DNA of 56,996 bases from Chloroflexota bacterium (GTDB taxonomy: Bacteria; Chloroflexota; Anaerolineae; Anaerolineales; Villigracilaceae): positions 1-56,996 of the forward strand of contig JAEWVF010000003.1 in assembly GCA_023459215.1 (NCBI GenBank), given 5' to 3'. This document shows, one piece after another, positions 24,816 through 32,319 of the stretch (position 1 is its first letter; each line of letters begins with the position of its first letter). The notes below the pieces were generated by a model. It was not told the origin of the DNA. It saw only the letters and a program-made list of their open reading frames with translations, and ran no database searches. The translations under genes and the position numbers were made by a program.

Positions 24816-26600
24816 CTACAATTTCACCCGCCACAGCCGGAACGACTGCTCGAATCCCTTGACCGTCGCTTCGAACTGTCCGTGCGGTAAGTGGCTGTTG
24901 GCCAGCCATTCGCTGACCTGCGGATCGCTGGCGGCCTGCTCGCTTAGCACGATTTCGCCGCCTTCGGCCAGTCCCGGCAGGCGCGCCGCGGCGTTGACCG
25001 TCGAGCCGAAATAGTCGAGGCGTTCGTTGAGCGTCACTGCGATGCACGGCCCGCGATGAATCCCGACTTTGAGATACAGCGGCGGCGTGCCCTCGGTCTT
25101 GGTGATCTCAGCGTGCGCATTCTGGATGGCGAGCACCGCTCCCAGCGGCTGGCGGAAAACCGCCATGACCGCATCGCCCATCGTCTTGACCACAGCTCCG
25201 CCCTGGGCCGCGATTTCCTGCTCAAGGATTTCAAAATGCTGGCGCACCCGTCCGAAAGCCGGCGCGTCGCCGATCTGGCGGTACATGCGGGTCGAATCGC
25301 GCAAGTCGGTGAACATCAGCGTTACGGAACTGATCGAAAGCTCCTCGCCCGCGCGCAGGGCTTCGTTCGAGAACAGGTCGCGGAAGAGTTGCAGGCTGGT
25401 GACATCTGCGGCGGTGGCGGCCTGGTTGCCCCATGCGCCGTTTTCGAGCATGAAATCCAGCGCCGTATCCCCGCTGTTGCGCAGATGCAGGGTCGGCATC
25501 CGGCTGACCGCGATTTCATCCTCCGGCAGGCTGGCGCTGTCAATCTCGACTTTTTCTGCGCCGCCTTGCGCCAGAGCGCGCAGGCGGATCTCGCCAAGCT
25601 GTGAACGCAGGATGTACGGGCCTTCGTCCAGGAGCGTGCTCAGGCTGACGGAAGTCCCTGCCGGGACGTTTTGGGCCAGGTTGATGTGCGGGACGTGCTG
25701 CGGGCTGCCCACGCAGAAGATGGCCTCCTCGCTCAGGGCGCGCACCGCCGGGTTGGGTCGGAAGGTCACTTCCACCTGGCGGTCGAAATTGGCCTCGAAA
25801 TCCATATCGCAGGACGGGCAGTGGCTGTGGGCGTGTATCTCGTTCAGGTTCTGGTGGCGTTCCGCTGCCCCGCGGCACATCGGGCAGATTAACTCCCATT
25901 GGATATCGAGCAATCCAATCCGGGCGGCTTGCAGGAGCATTTCAAGCGTTTGGCGGCGATCCGTGCCCCAGTAATCGGCCAGGGCAAAAGGCCGCATGCG
26001 CGCCAGGCTCAGATCGTCGCTCTCGGTCAGCATGACAATCAGGCGGGCGATCAGGCTGGCTGCAACGCCGAAAGACTCCAGCCCGGCCCGGCCGGCTTCC
26101 AGTCGCCGCCTGCCGCCGGTCGCCAGACGCACCGCTCCCGGCGCATCCAGCGGACTGCGGCCAGCCGCCGCCAGGGTGTCATAGCCCCTGAAAACACCTT
26201 CGAAGCGCCGCGCGCTGACCAGGCCAATCCCGATCCCGATTGCGGCATCGCCCAGCAGGTTGCGCGGCCTGGCCCAAACCTTATAGTTCAGTCGCGTGCC
26301 GTTCTTTTCCGGGCTGAGTTCGCATAGCACGCGCATTTCGGCCAGCGGGCCTTTTTTGTAACTGCGCACGATCCCGAAGCGATAGGGGTAGGTCCATTCG
26401 AAGGGGTTTTCTTCCCACTCGATGTTAATCAGCGGGATTTTGAAGCGCATGTGGCTGACGCCGTTGCTGATTCCCAGGCGTTCGACGCTGGGCAGCCCGG
26501 TATCGCGGTTGAAGCGGTTGGTGTTGGCCACAAACGGCCAGAGCGCCTCCGGGCTGGCTTTGAGATGCAATTCCCAGTTATAGTGATACTCTTTTGCCAT
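24816..26600 (-). CDS. SRPBCC - zinc-ribbon - class III cyclase multidomain protein
   Basis: The 594-residue protein starts with an SRPBCC/START-type ligand-binding domain (about 1-150, LHLKASPEALWPFVANTNRF). A helical segment follows. Next a CPMC...CPSC zinc ribbon with a DUF5939-like region (about 225-400), and a class III cyclase domain (about 420-590). The cyclase domain keeps the first metal Asp (LMFTDLRDSTRMY), Lys in VVKTMGDAVMAVF and the second Asp there, YFGSTVNAAARL with the Asn and Arg, and the LKVGIHRGPC turn, so it looks active. It would make cyclic nucleotide in response to a lipid-like ligand. It starts 7 nt after a TATAAT box, divergent from the UDP-sugar dehydrogenase gene. 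Confidence 0.85.
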   Translation of the reverse strand: MAKEYHYNWELHLKASPEALWPFVANTNRFNRDTGLPSVERLGISNGVSHMRFKIPLINIEWEENPFEWTYPYRFGIVRSYKKGPLAEMRVLCELSPEKNGTRLNYKVWARPRNLLGDAAIGIGIGLVSARRFEGVFRGYDTLAAAGRSPLDAPGAVRLATGGRRRLEAGRAGLESFGVAASLIARLIVMLTESDDLSLARMRPFALADYWGTDRRQTLEMLLQAARIGLLDIQWELICPMCRGAAERHQNLNEIHAHSHCPSCDMDFEANFDRQVEVTFRPNPAVRALSEEAIFCVGSPQHVPHINLAQNVPAGTSVSLSTLLDEGPYILRSQLGEIRLRALAQGGAEKVEIDSASLPEDEIAVSRMPTLHLRNSGDTALDFMLENGAWGNQAATAADVTSLQLFRDLFSNEALRAGEELSISSVTLMFTDLRDSTRMYRQIGDAPAFGRVRQHFEILEQEIAAQGGAVVKTMGDAVMAVFRQPLGAVLAIQNAHAEITKTEGTPPLYLKVGIHRGPCIAVTLNERLDYFGSTVNAAARLPGLAEGGEIVLSEQAASDPQVSEWLANSHLPHGQFEATVKGFEQSFRLWRVKL

Positions 26601-26607
26601 GCGTTTA

Positions 26608-26613
26608 ATTATA
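26608..26613 (-). promoter_or_regulatory. -10 box for leaderless transcription of the SRPBCC-cyclase gene
   Basis: Minus strand TATAAT (26613..26608) ends exactly 7 nt before the ATG at 26600. Confidence 0.6.
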
Positions 26614-26735
26614 CAGGACTTATCTTAGTTGCAGATTACAACCTCGTTCCTGGCTGTTCCCCTTGCGGGCAGGGGATACTCCTTGAGTGTAGTAAAATCA
26701 CAGCGTTTTGGATTCTTTGCGCGCTTGGAGCGACC

Positions 26736-28010
26736 ATGAACTTCGAAAAAATTTGTATTCTTGGCCTGGGCTACATCGGCTTGCCCACCGCCAGCGCCTT
26801 TGCCACCCATGCTGTCCGTGTGGTAGGTGTGGATGTCAATCCGCAGGTGATCGAAACCTTGCGGGCCGGGAAAATCCACATCCACGAGCCTGGGCTGGGC
26901 GAGATTGTCCGCCAGGCCATCGAGAGCGGCAACCTGACCGTTTCGACCAGCCCGGAGCCGGCGGACGCCTTCCTGATCGCCGTCCCGACCCCGTTTTACG
27001 ATGACAAACGCGCCGATATGCGCGCTGTTGCCTCGGCTGCCGAGTCGATTGTCCCGCACCTGCGGCCTGGCAACCTGGTGGTGCTTGAATCGACCTCCCC
27101 GCCGCGCACCACGGTCGATTTGCTTGTCCCGATTTTGGAGAAATCCGGCCTGAAGGCCGGCGCGGACTTCTTCGTGGCCTATTCGCCCGAGCGCGTCCTG
27201 CCCGGCCAGATTTTGCGCGAGTTGATCGAAAATGCGCGCGTGATCGGCGGTATCACCCCGCCGTCGGCCCAGGCCGGGCGCGATTTGTACGCCACCTTTG
27301 TCAAGGGCGAAATCATCCAGACCGATGCCACCACCGCCGAAATGGTCAAGCTGATGGAAAACACCTATCGCGATGTCAACATTGCCATCGCCAACGAGTT
27401 TGCGCGCCTGGCCGACCGTTTTGGCGTGGATGTCTGGGAGGCCATCAGCCTGGCGAACCGCCATCCACGGGTGAAAATCCTTAACCCTGGTCCCGGCGTG
27501 GGCGGACATTGCATCAGCGTCGACCCGTGGTTTTTTGTCGAATCGGCCCCCGACCTGGCCCGCTTGATCCGCCAGGCGCGCGAGGTCAACGATTCCCAGC
27601 CGCATTTTGTCGTCGATCTTGTGCGCGAGGCGCTGGGCAGCCTGTCTGGCAAGAAGATTGCCGCCCTGGGCCTGGCTTATAAACCGGATGTCGATGACCT
27701 GCGCGAAAGCCCGGCGGCGGAAATTGTCCATTTGCTGCAAAAGGAGGGGGCGCTGGTCAAGGCCTTCGAGCCGTTCAAACCCGCAGCCGGGCTGGCCGGT
27801 ATCGAGGCTGTTCCTACGCTGGGGGCGGCCCTGGCAGAAGCCGACCTGGCGCTGCTGCTGGTGAACCACAGCGAGTTTCGCGCGTTGACCCCGGCCCGGC
27901 TTGCCAGCCTGACCTCCTGCCGTTTGCTGGTCGATACGGTCGGAGGCTGGAGCGGCCCGGATTGGGCGAGCGCCGGTTTCGACCTGCGCAAGCTCGGAGT
28001 GAGAAAGTGA
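26736..28010 (+). CDS. UDP-sugar 6-dehydrogenase (UDP-ManNAc dehydrogenase-like)
   Basis: The 424-residue protein has the NAD-binding start ICILGLGYIGLPTASAFA (about 5-22), an N-terminal Rossmann domain, a central helical domain with the conserved ENTYRDVNIAIANEFARL, and the catalytic Cys in PGPGVGGHCISVDPWFF. A C-terminal domain follows. This is the UDP-glucose/GDP-mannose dehydrogenase family; the GGHCI(x)VDPWF form is typical of UDP-N-acetylmannosamine or UDP-GlcNAc dehydrogenases (WecC/WbpA type), which make sugar acids for surface polysaccharide. The open frame extends to 26451, but TTGGAG lies just before the ATG at 26736, and homologues start there. No other polysaccharide genes are close. 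Confidence 0.87.
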   Translation: MNFEKICILGLGYIGLPTASAFATHAVRVVGVDVNPQVIETLRAGKIHIHEPGLGEIVRQAIESGNLTVSTSPEPADAFLIAVPTPFYDDKRADMRAVASAAESIVPHLRPGNLVVLESTSPPRTTVDLLVPILEKSGLKAGADFFVAYSPERVLPGQILRELIENARVIGGITPPSAQAGRDLYATFVKGEIIQTDATTAEMVKLMENTYRDVNIAIANEFARLADRFGVDVWEAISLANRHPRVKILNPGPGVGGHCISVDPWFFVESAPDLARLIRQAREVNDSQPHFVVDLVREALGSLSGKKIAALGLAYKPDVDDLRESPAAEIVHLLQKEGALVKAFEPFKPAAGLAGIEAVPTLGAALAEADLALLLVNHSEFRALTPARLASLTSCRLLVDTVGGWSGPDWASAGFDLRKLGVRK

Positions 28011-28040
28011 AATTGAAACATTGCAGTTTCATAATCGTTG

Positions 28041-28046
28041 TATAAT
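28041..28046 (+). promoter_or_regulatory. -10 box for leaderless transcription of the secreted protein gene
   Basis: TATAAT ends 6 nt before the GTG at 28053. A start of transcription would fall on or next to the GTG. Confidence 0.6.
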
Positions 28047-28052
28047 GGAATT

Positions 28053-28994
28053 GTGAAGTCGCTTTTCCGTTTATGCACGCTTGCTTTTCTCGTAGGGCTT
28101 TTGGTGTTGCCGACAGGGGGTGTTCTGGCTCAGGAAGGCCCGTCTCGCTATTTCTCTGAGACCGGGCACAATGTTTCCAGTGATTTCCTGCAATATTACG
28201 AAAGTGTCCCCAACGCCGAGCAGATTTTTGGGTACCCGCTGACTGAGGCCTTTACCGATACGAAGAGCGGCAGGCTGATTCAGTATTTCACCCGCGCGCG
28301 CTTTGAGTTTTACCCGGAAAACCCGCAAGGGCAGCGCGTGCGCATCTCGGCGCTGGGTGAAGCCATGTACCAGCCGGGCGGGCAGTTGAACATTTACACC
28401 CCGATTGGCTGCCGCGCTTTTGCCAACGGCAAGGCCGTTTGTTATGATTTTCTCGATTTCTTCGAGCAGAATGGCGGCGAGGCGGTCTTTGGTTATCCGA
28501 TTTCGGGTTTTGAGTTTTTGAATGAGCGCATTGTGCAGCATTTCCAGAATGCGCGCTTCGAGTGGTACCCGGAAAACCCGGAAGGCAGCAAGATTGTCCT
28601 GGCCGACTTGGGTCGGGCCTATTTCAGCTTTGTCGGCGAGGATGTCAGCCGCCTGACGCCGGTCTCGGCCAGCCAGATCATCGAGGTGCTTTCGATCCAG
28701 GCGCGGGCCTTTTCGTGGAAGGCGGTTACGCAGGCCAATGACGTTCAGACGGTCTATGTCATTGTTCAGGATCAGACACTCAGCCCGGTGCAGGATGCCA
28801 TTGCTGCGGTCACCATCTTTTTCCCGAACGGTTCGCCGCGCAGCGTCAGCTTGCCGACCAACCAATATGGTGTGGTCATTATCCCGTTTGAAGTGGTTGA
28901 CCAGCCTCCCGGCGGCCTGGTGATGGTTTATGTTCAGGTCTATTACCAGGGCAAAACCAGCAGCGCGGTAACCTCCTTCCGAATTTGGCAATAA
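28053..28994 (+). CDS. Secreted protein with two FGYP/PEN modules
   Basis: The 313-residue protein starts at GTG and has a signal peptide (basic start, hydrophobic 5-20, cut after VLAQ). It then has two tandem modules, each with a ...FGYPL/I...QYF/QHF...ARFE(F/W)YPENP pattern (about 30-110 and 125-205), and a C-terminal beta-sandwich-like domain (about 225-310). Such modules recur in secreted Chloroflexota proteins and resemble LGFP-type wall-binding repeats; I assign no enzymatic activity. A leaderless promoter box precedes it. It ends just before a bidirectional terminator and is convergent with the PyrK-like gene. Confidence 0.8.
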   Translation: MKSLFRLCTLAFLVGLLVLPTGGVLAQEGPSRYFSETGHNVSSDFLQYYESVPNAEQIFGYPLTEAFTDTKSGRLIQYFTRARFEFYPENPQGQRVRISALGEAMYQPGGQLNIYTPIGCRAFANGKAVCYDFLDFFEQNGGEAVFGYPISGFEFLNERIVQHFQNARFEWYPENPEGSKIVLADLGRAYFSFVGEDVSRLTPVSASQIIEVLSIQARAFSWKAVTQANDVQTVYVIVQDQTLSPVQDAIAAVTIFFPNGSPRSVSLPTNQYGVVIIPFEVVDQPPGGLVMVYVQVYYQGKTSSAVTSFRIWQ

Positions 28995-29009
28995 TGGATC
29001 GCGAGATGA

Positions 29010-29044
29010 AAAACCCCAAAAGTGAATTTCACTTTTGGGGTTTT
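29010..29044. terminator. Bidirectional terminator overlapping the end of the PyrK-like gene
   Basis: AAAACCCCAAAAGTGAA (29010-29026) pairs with TTCACTTTTGGGGTTTT (29028-29044), an almost loopless 17-bp stem with T tracts at both ends. On the minus strand the last codons of the PyrK-like gene (KPQ-Lys-stop) lie inside the stem. Confidence 0.85.
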
Positions 29045-29724
29045 GTTATTTCGGCCAGGTCGAAGACCGGCCCATCTTTACAGGCCAGGCGGATGCCTTT
29101 CCTGGTTTCGATGGCGCAAACGCCGCATTCGGCCAATCCGCCGCAGGGGATGGGTGTTTCGGTAAAAACTTGCGCGTAGCCAACAAGATGAGGAAGCGCA
29201 TCGCGCAGGATTGGGCCGGAAAGAATGTCTGTGATTTCATCGCGAGGCATATCCAAGGCGGCGTAATCGGCCCAGGCGGCGACTTCGGACAGGGCCGCCA
29301 GGGGCAGGATTTCAACCGAGAGCGGCAGTCCCTCGGGGGTGTTGGCACTCAACAGCGCCACCTCGGCTTTTTGCCGGCGGCAGGCCTCCAGCAGGGCCAG
29401 CACTCGTCCCGCGGATTTTGACCAGGAGGCCAGCACAACCTTGCGGGCGGCGGGCGGCAGGCTAAAGCCCCTGCCGAGCGGGCCTTTGAGCATCAGCTTG
29501 GTGCCGGGAGTCCAGTGGCCGGGCCAGGGGGCGGCGGCCTGGAATCCGTTTGGGGTGGCGGAGGCCAGGAAAACGGGAACAGGCAAGGCTGAGTTCGCTC
29601 CGCTTTCGGCCTGGGCGAGCAGGTATTGCCCCGGCGCGGGAACCAGGCCGGGCGGGCAGGTGATTCGCGCGGCGCGCCATCCGCTCATATAGGTTTCATT
29701 AACGAGGCCCTCGGCAATTTGCAT
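29029..29724 (-). CDS. PyrK-like FAD/2Fe-2S electron-transfer subunit
   Basis: The 231-residue protein resembles the electron-transfer (PyrK) subunit of dihydroorotate dehydrogenase B: an N-terminal flavin-binding barrel, an NAD-binding domain, and the C-terminal cluster motif GGLAECGVCAIETRKGIRLA with preceding Cys. The cluster spacing is C-x5-C-x2-C-x11-C. PyrK passes electrons between NADH, FAD and the iron-sulfur cluster. No pyrD or other pyrimidine gene is nearby, so its partner is unknown. It is divergent from selD. Its final codons are part of a bidirectional terminator stem, an unusually tight 3' end. Confidence 0.8.
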   Translation of the reverse strand: MQIAEGLVNETYMSGWRAARITCPPGLVPAPGQYLLAQAESGANSALPVPVFLASATPNGFQAAAPWPGHWTPGTKLMLKGPLGRGFSLPPAARKVVLASWSKSAGRVLALLEACRRQKAEVALLSANTPEGLPLSVEILPLAALSEVAAWADYAALDMPRDEITDILSGPILRDALPHLVGYAQVFTETPIPCGGLAECGVCAIETRKGIRLACKDGPVFDLAEITKPQK

Positions 29725-29742
29725 GGCTTAATGCTAACACGA

Positions 29743-29748
29743 TATAAT
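29743..29748 (+). promoter_or_regulatory. Possible -10 box for selD
   Basis: TATAAT with a TTGCAT 18 nt upstream (29719-29724). Transcription from here would give a leader of about 100 nt before the selD start at 29858. Confidence 0.4.
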
Positions 29749-29857
29749 CGAAATTTGAGTGATGTTGCGTATAAAAGTTGCAGTTGTGATCATGGGACAG
29801 CAAGGGTTGAGTGGTAAAATCCTTGCTACTTTTGTTTCCATTGTGGAGTAATGACAG

Positions 29858-30925
29858 ATGAATGAGCAAGGCACCTCGGGCAGGCAGGTTCGGCTGACCA
29901 CGCTTTCAAGTTGCGCTGGCTGAGCGTCGAAACTGAATGCGGAAACGCTGGCGCAGGTTCTGCGCCCTGTCTCGAATTTGTTCGATGCAAAAGATTACCC
30001 GGACCTTTTGGTGGGGATTAATGACCCGGACGATGCGGCCGTTTGGCGGCTGGATGCGCAGCGCGCACTGGTGGTGACGACCGACTTTTTCACCCCGGTG
30101 GTCGATACGCCTTACGAGTATGGCGCGGTGGCGGCTGCCAATTCCCTTTCGGATATTTACGCCATGGGCGGCAAGCCTTTCCTGGCCTTGAATGTGGCCG
30201 CCCTGCCGCCCGACCTTCCGCCGGAGATTGGCGCGGAAATCCTGCGCGGTGGCGCGGAAAAGTGCCGCGAAGCGGGTGTGGTTGTTGCCGGCGGTCATAC
30301 GATTCAGGACAAGGAGCCGAAATTTGGCCTGGTGGCGCTCGGTTTTGTCGATCCGGAGCGCATGATGACCAAGGGCGGCCTGCGCCCTGGCGATGCGCTG
30401 GTGCTGACCAAACCGCTTGGCTTTGGCGTTACAACCACCGCCCTGAAACGCGGTCTGGCGACCGCCGAAGAAGCGGACGAGGTGATTGGCTGGATGGGCC
30501 GTTTGAATGCCGACGCGGGATTGCTGGCCGGCGAGTTCAACTTGCGCGGCGCGACGGATGTGACCGGTTTCAGCCTTTTGGGCCATGCCTATGAGATGGC
30601 CAGGGCCTCGCAGGTTGGGCTGCGCTTCTATTTTGAGCGCATTCCGTTTATCTCCTGCGCGATGAAGTATGCCGAGCAATGGGTTTTCCCGGGCGGCTCT
30701 GCGGATAACAGCCTGCACTACGGCCCATTTGTCCGTTTTGGGGCCGGGATGGATGAAACCCGCCAGATGCTGCTTTTCGATGCCCAAACCAGCGGCGGCT
30801 TGTTGCTTGGGGTTCCGGGTGAGAAACTGGACGCCTTTTTGGCGCAAGCGCATAAAATCAAACAGCCCGTCTGGGTGATCGGCGAGGCGTTTGCCGGGGA
30901 AAACCTTGAAGTGCAGTTGTCTTAG
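29858..30925 (+). CDS. selD: Selenophosphate synthetase with selenocysteine at its active site (in-frame UGA)
   Basis: SelD makes monoselenophosphate from selenide and ATP, the selenium donor for selenocysteine and selenouridine. The frame from ATG 29858 runs 355 residues with one in-frame TGA at 29921-29923. It reads ...LTTLSSCAG-U-ASKLN..., so U22 falls at the family's active-site Cys (E. coli Cys17) and K25 at its essential Lys (Cys-x2-Lys spacing). After it come the conserved DAAVWRL, VVTTDFFTPVVDTPYEYG and VAAANSLSDIYAMGG, and VVAGGHTIQDKEPKFGL. Read conventionally, only a fragment from 29978 would remain. A SECIS hairpin follows the UGA (29950-29966). GGAG (29845-29848) fits the ATG at 29858. 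Other sel genes are outside the window. Confidence 0.9.
29950..29966 (+). promoter_or_regulatory. Bacterial SECIS element in selD
   Basis: GGCGCAG (29950-29956), loop GTT (29957-29959), CTGCGCC (29960-29966): a perfect 7-bp stem with a 3-nt loop starting with G, 33 nt after the UGA. The tip GCAGGTTCTGC is strikingly like the SelB-binding loop of E. coli fdhF (GCAGGUCUGC). Distance, loop size and loop G fit the known bacterial SECIS rules. Confidence 0.8.
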
Positions 30926-30979
30926 GATGCATTTTGCTTTTTTTGACCTAGTGTTGGCGATTAACCGGGTGAAGCGAAG

Positions 30980-30985
30980 TAAAAT
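30980..30985 (+). promoter_or_regulatory. -10 box of the CNNM gene
   Basis: TAAAAT, 20 nt before the ATG at 31006, with an AAGGAG ribosome-binding site in between. No clear -35 box at normal spacing. Confidence 0.4.
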
Positions 30986-31005
30986 AAATACAACCAAGGA
31001 GAATC

Positions 31006-32319
31006 ATGTCTGAGTCGGGAATAGAAATTTTAATAATCCTGCTGCTGGTGTTACTGAATGGGGTTTTTTCACTATCTGAAATGTCTGTGGTTTCTTCGCG
31101 CAAGGCGCGGTTGCAGCAGCGCGCCAATGACGGCGATGCCGGGGCTTTTAATGCCTTGCAGTTGGCCGAGAATCCAAATACCTTGCTCTCCACCATTCAA
31201 ATTGGAATCACCCTGATCGGCGTGCTGTCCGGCGCAGTGGGCGGCGTTGGCATCAGCAATTCGCTGGCGCTCTGGTTTGCCACTTTTCCCCTCCTTGAAC
31301 CATATGCAAGCACCCTCGGCGTGGGGATTGTCGTGCTTGCGATTACCTTCCTGACTTTGATTCTGGGCGAGTTGGTGCCCAAGCGCCTGGCTTTGCACAG
31401 CCCGGAGCGGATTGCCTCTTTGATTGCCGCCCCGATGTCGTTAATTTCGCGGATTTTTTCGCCGCTGGTCTACGCCATGGGCGCAACAACCGATCTGGTA
31501 TTGCGCATCCTGGGGGTTAAGCCCACGCTCGAACCGCCCATTACTGAAGAAGAATTGCAGGTGCTGATCGACCAGGGCACCCAGGCCGGTGTTTTCGATG
31601 CCGCTGAACAGGATATGGTTCAAGGGGTTTTCAGCCTGAGCGACCGCCGGATTTTCTCGCTGATGACCCCGCGCAGCGAGATTGCCTGGCTGGATGTCAA
31701 CGACACCCCCGAGGAAATCCGCCAGAAAATCGACGAAAGCCCTTATTCGCGTTTCCCGGTTTGCGAGGACAGCCTGGACACCGTGCTGGGGATTATCCAG
31801 GCGCGCGATTTGTTGCTGGAAAGCCTGCACGGCAATCCTTTGCAGTTGAAGCGCAACCTGCAGCCGCCGGTCTACATCCCCGAAACGGCGCTGGCTTCGC
31901 GGGTCTTGGAGTTGTTCAAGAGCGAGGATGCGGAGTTATTGCTGGTCATCGATGAGTTTGGCTCGGTGCAGGGTCTGGTGACGATTTTTGATATTCTCGA
32001 GGAAATTGTCGGCGACATTGATACGCCGCCGCAGGCCACCCAGCGTCAGGATGGTTCCTGGCTGCTTGACGGCATGTTGCAGGTGGAGGATTTCAAGGAA
32101 ATATTCAACCTGCGCCACCTGCCCGATGAAGACGAATATGAAACCTTGAGCGGCTTTGTGATGCTTCACCTGGGACGTGTGCCGCGCGCCTCTGACAAGT
32201 TTGAGTGGAACAGCCTGAATTTTGAAGTGATGGACATGGATGGAAAACGGGTCGATAAAGTTTTGGTAACAACGGTTGTAAAAGCGGCTGATAACAAAGA
32301 TGAGCCAAAACCTGCTTGA
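31006..32319 (+). CDS. Hemolysin-family / CNNM-type divalent cation transporter
   Basis: The 437-residue protein has the DUF21 membrane domain (about 1-195, four helices, with the family SEMSVVSSRKARL start), a CBS pair (about 210-335) and a C-terminal CorC_HlyC domain (about 350-430, DGSWLLDGMLQVEDF...LPDEDEYETLSGFVM). The DUF21-CBS-CorC order marks the CNNM/CorC family, linked to Mg2+ and other divalent cation transport, although many members are annotated hemolysins. It has its own promoter box and AAGGAG site. The next gene (gamma-glutamyltransferase) starts inside its last 20 nt, so they are translationally coupled. Confidence 0.9.
   Translation: MSESGIEILIILLLVLLNGVFSLSEMSVVSSRKARLQQRANDGDAGAFNALQLAENPNTLLSTIQIGITLIGVLSGAVGGVGISNSLALWFATFPLLEPYASTLGVGIVVLAITFLTLILGELVPKRLALHSPERIASLIAAPMSLISRIFSPLVYAMGATTDLVLRILGVKPTLEPPITEEELQVLIDQGTQAGVFDAAEQDMVQGVFSLSDRRIFSLMTPRSEIAWLDVNDTPEEIRQKIDESPYSRFPVCEDSLDTVLGIIQARDLLLESLHGNPLQLKRNLQPPVYIPETALASRVLELFKSEDAELLLVIDEFGSVQGLVTIFDILEEIVGDIDTPPQATQRQDGSWLLDGMLQVEDFKEIFNLRHLPDEDEYETLSGFVMLHLGRVPRASDKFEWNSLNFEVMDMDGKRVDKVLVTTVVKAADNKDEPKPA

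Noticed and set aside
26625..27869. Minus-strand frame of 414 codons
   Set aside because: Antisense to the UDP-sugar dehydrogenase gene, whose motifs are clear on the plus strand.
29921..29923. TGA in selD as a nonsense mutation or sequencing error
   Set aside because: Position, flanking residues (C-A-G-x-A-S-K), the downstream SECIS hairpin and the matching SD/start all fit selenocysteine recoding better than an error.
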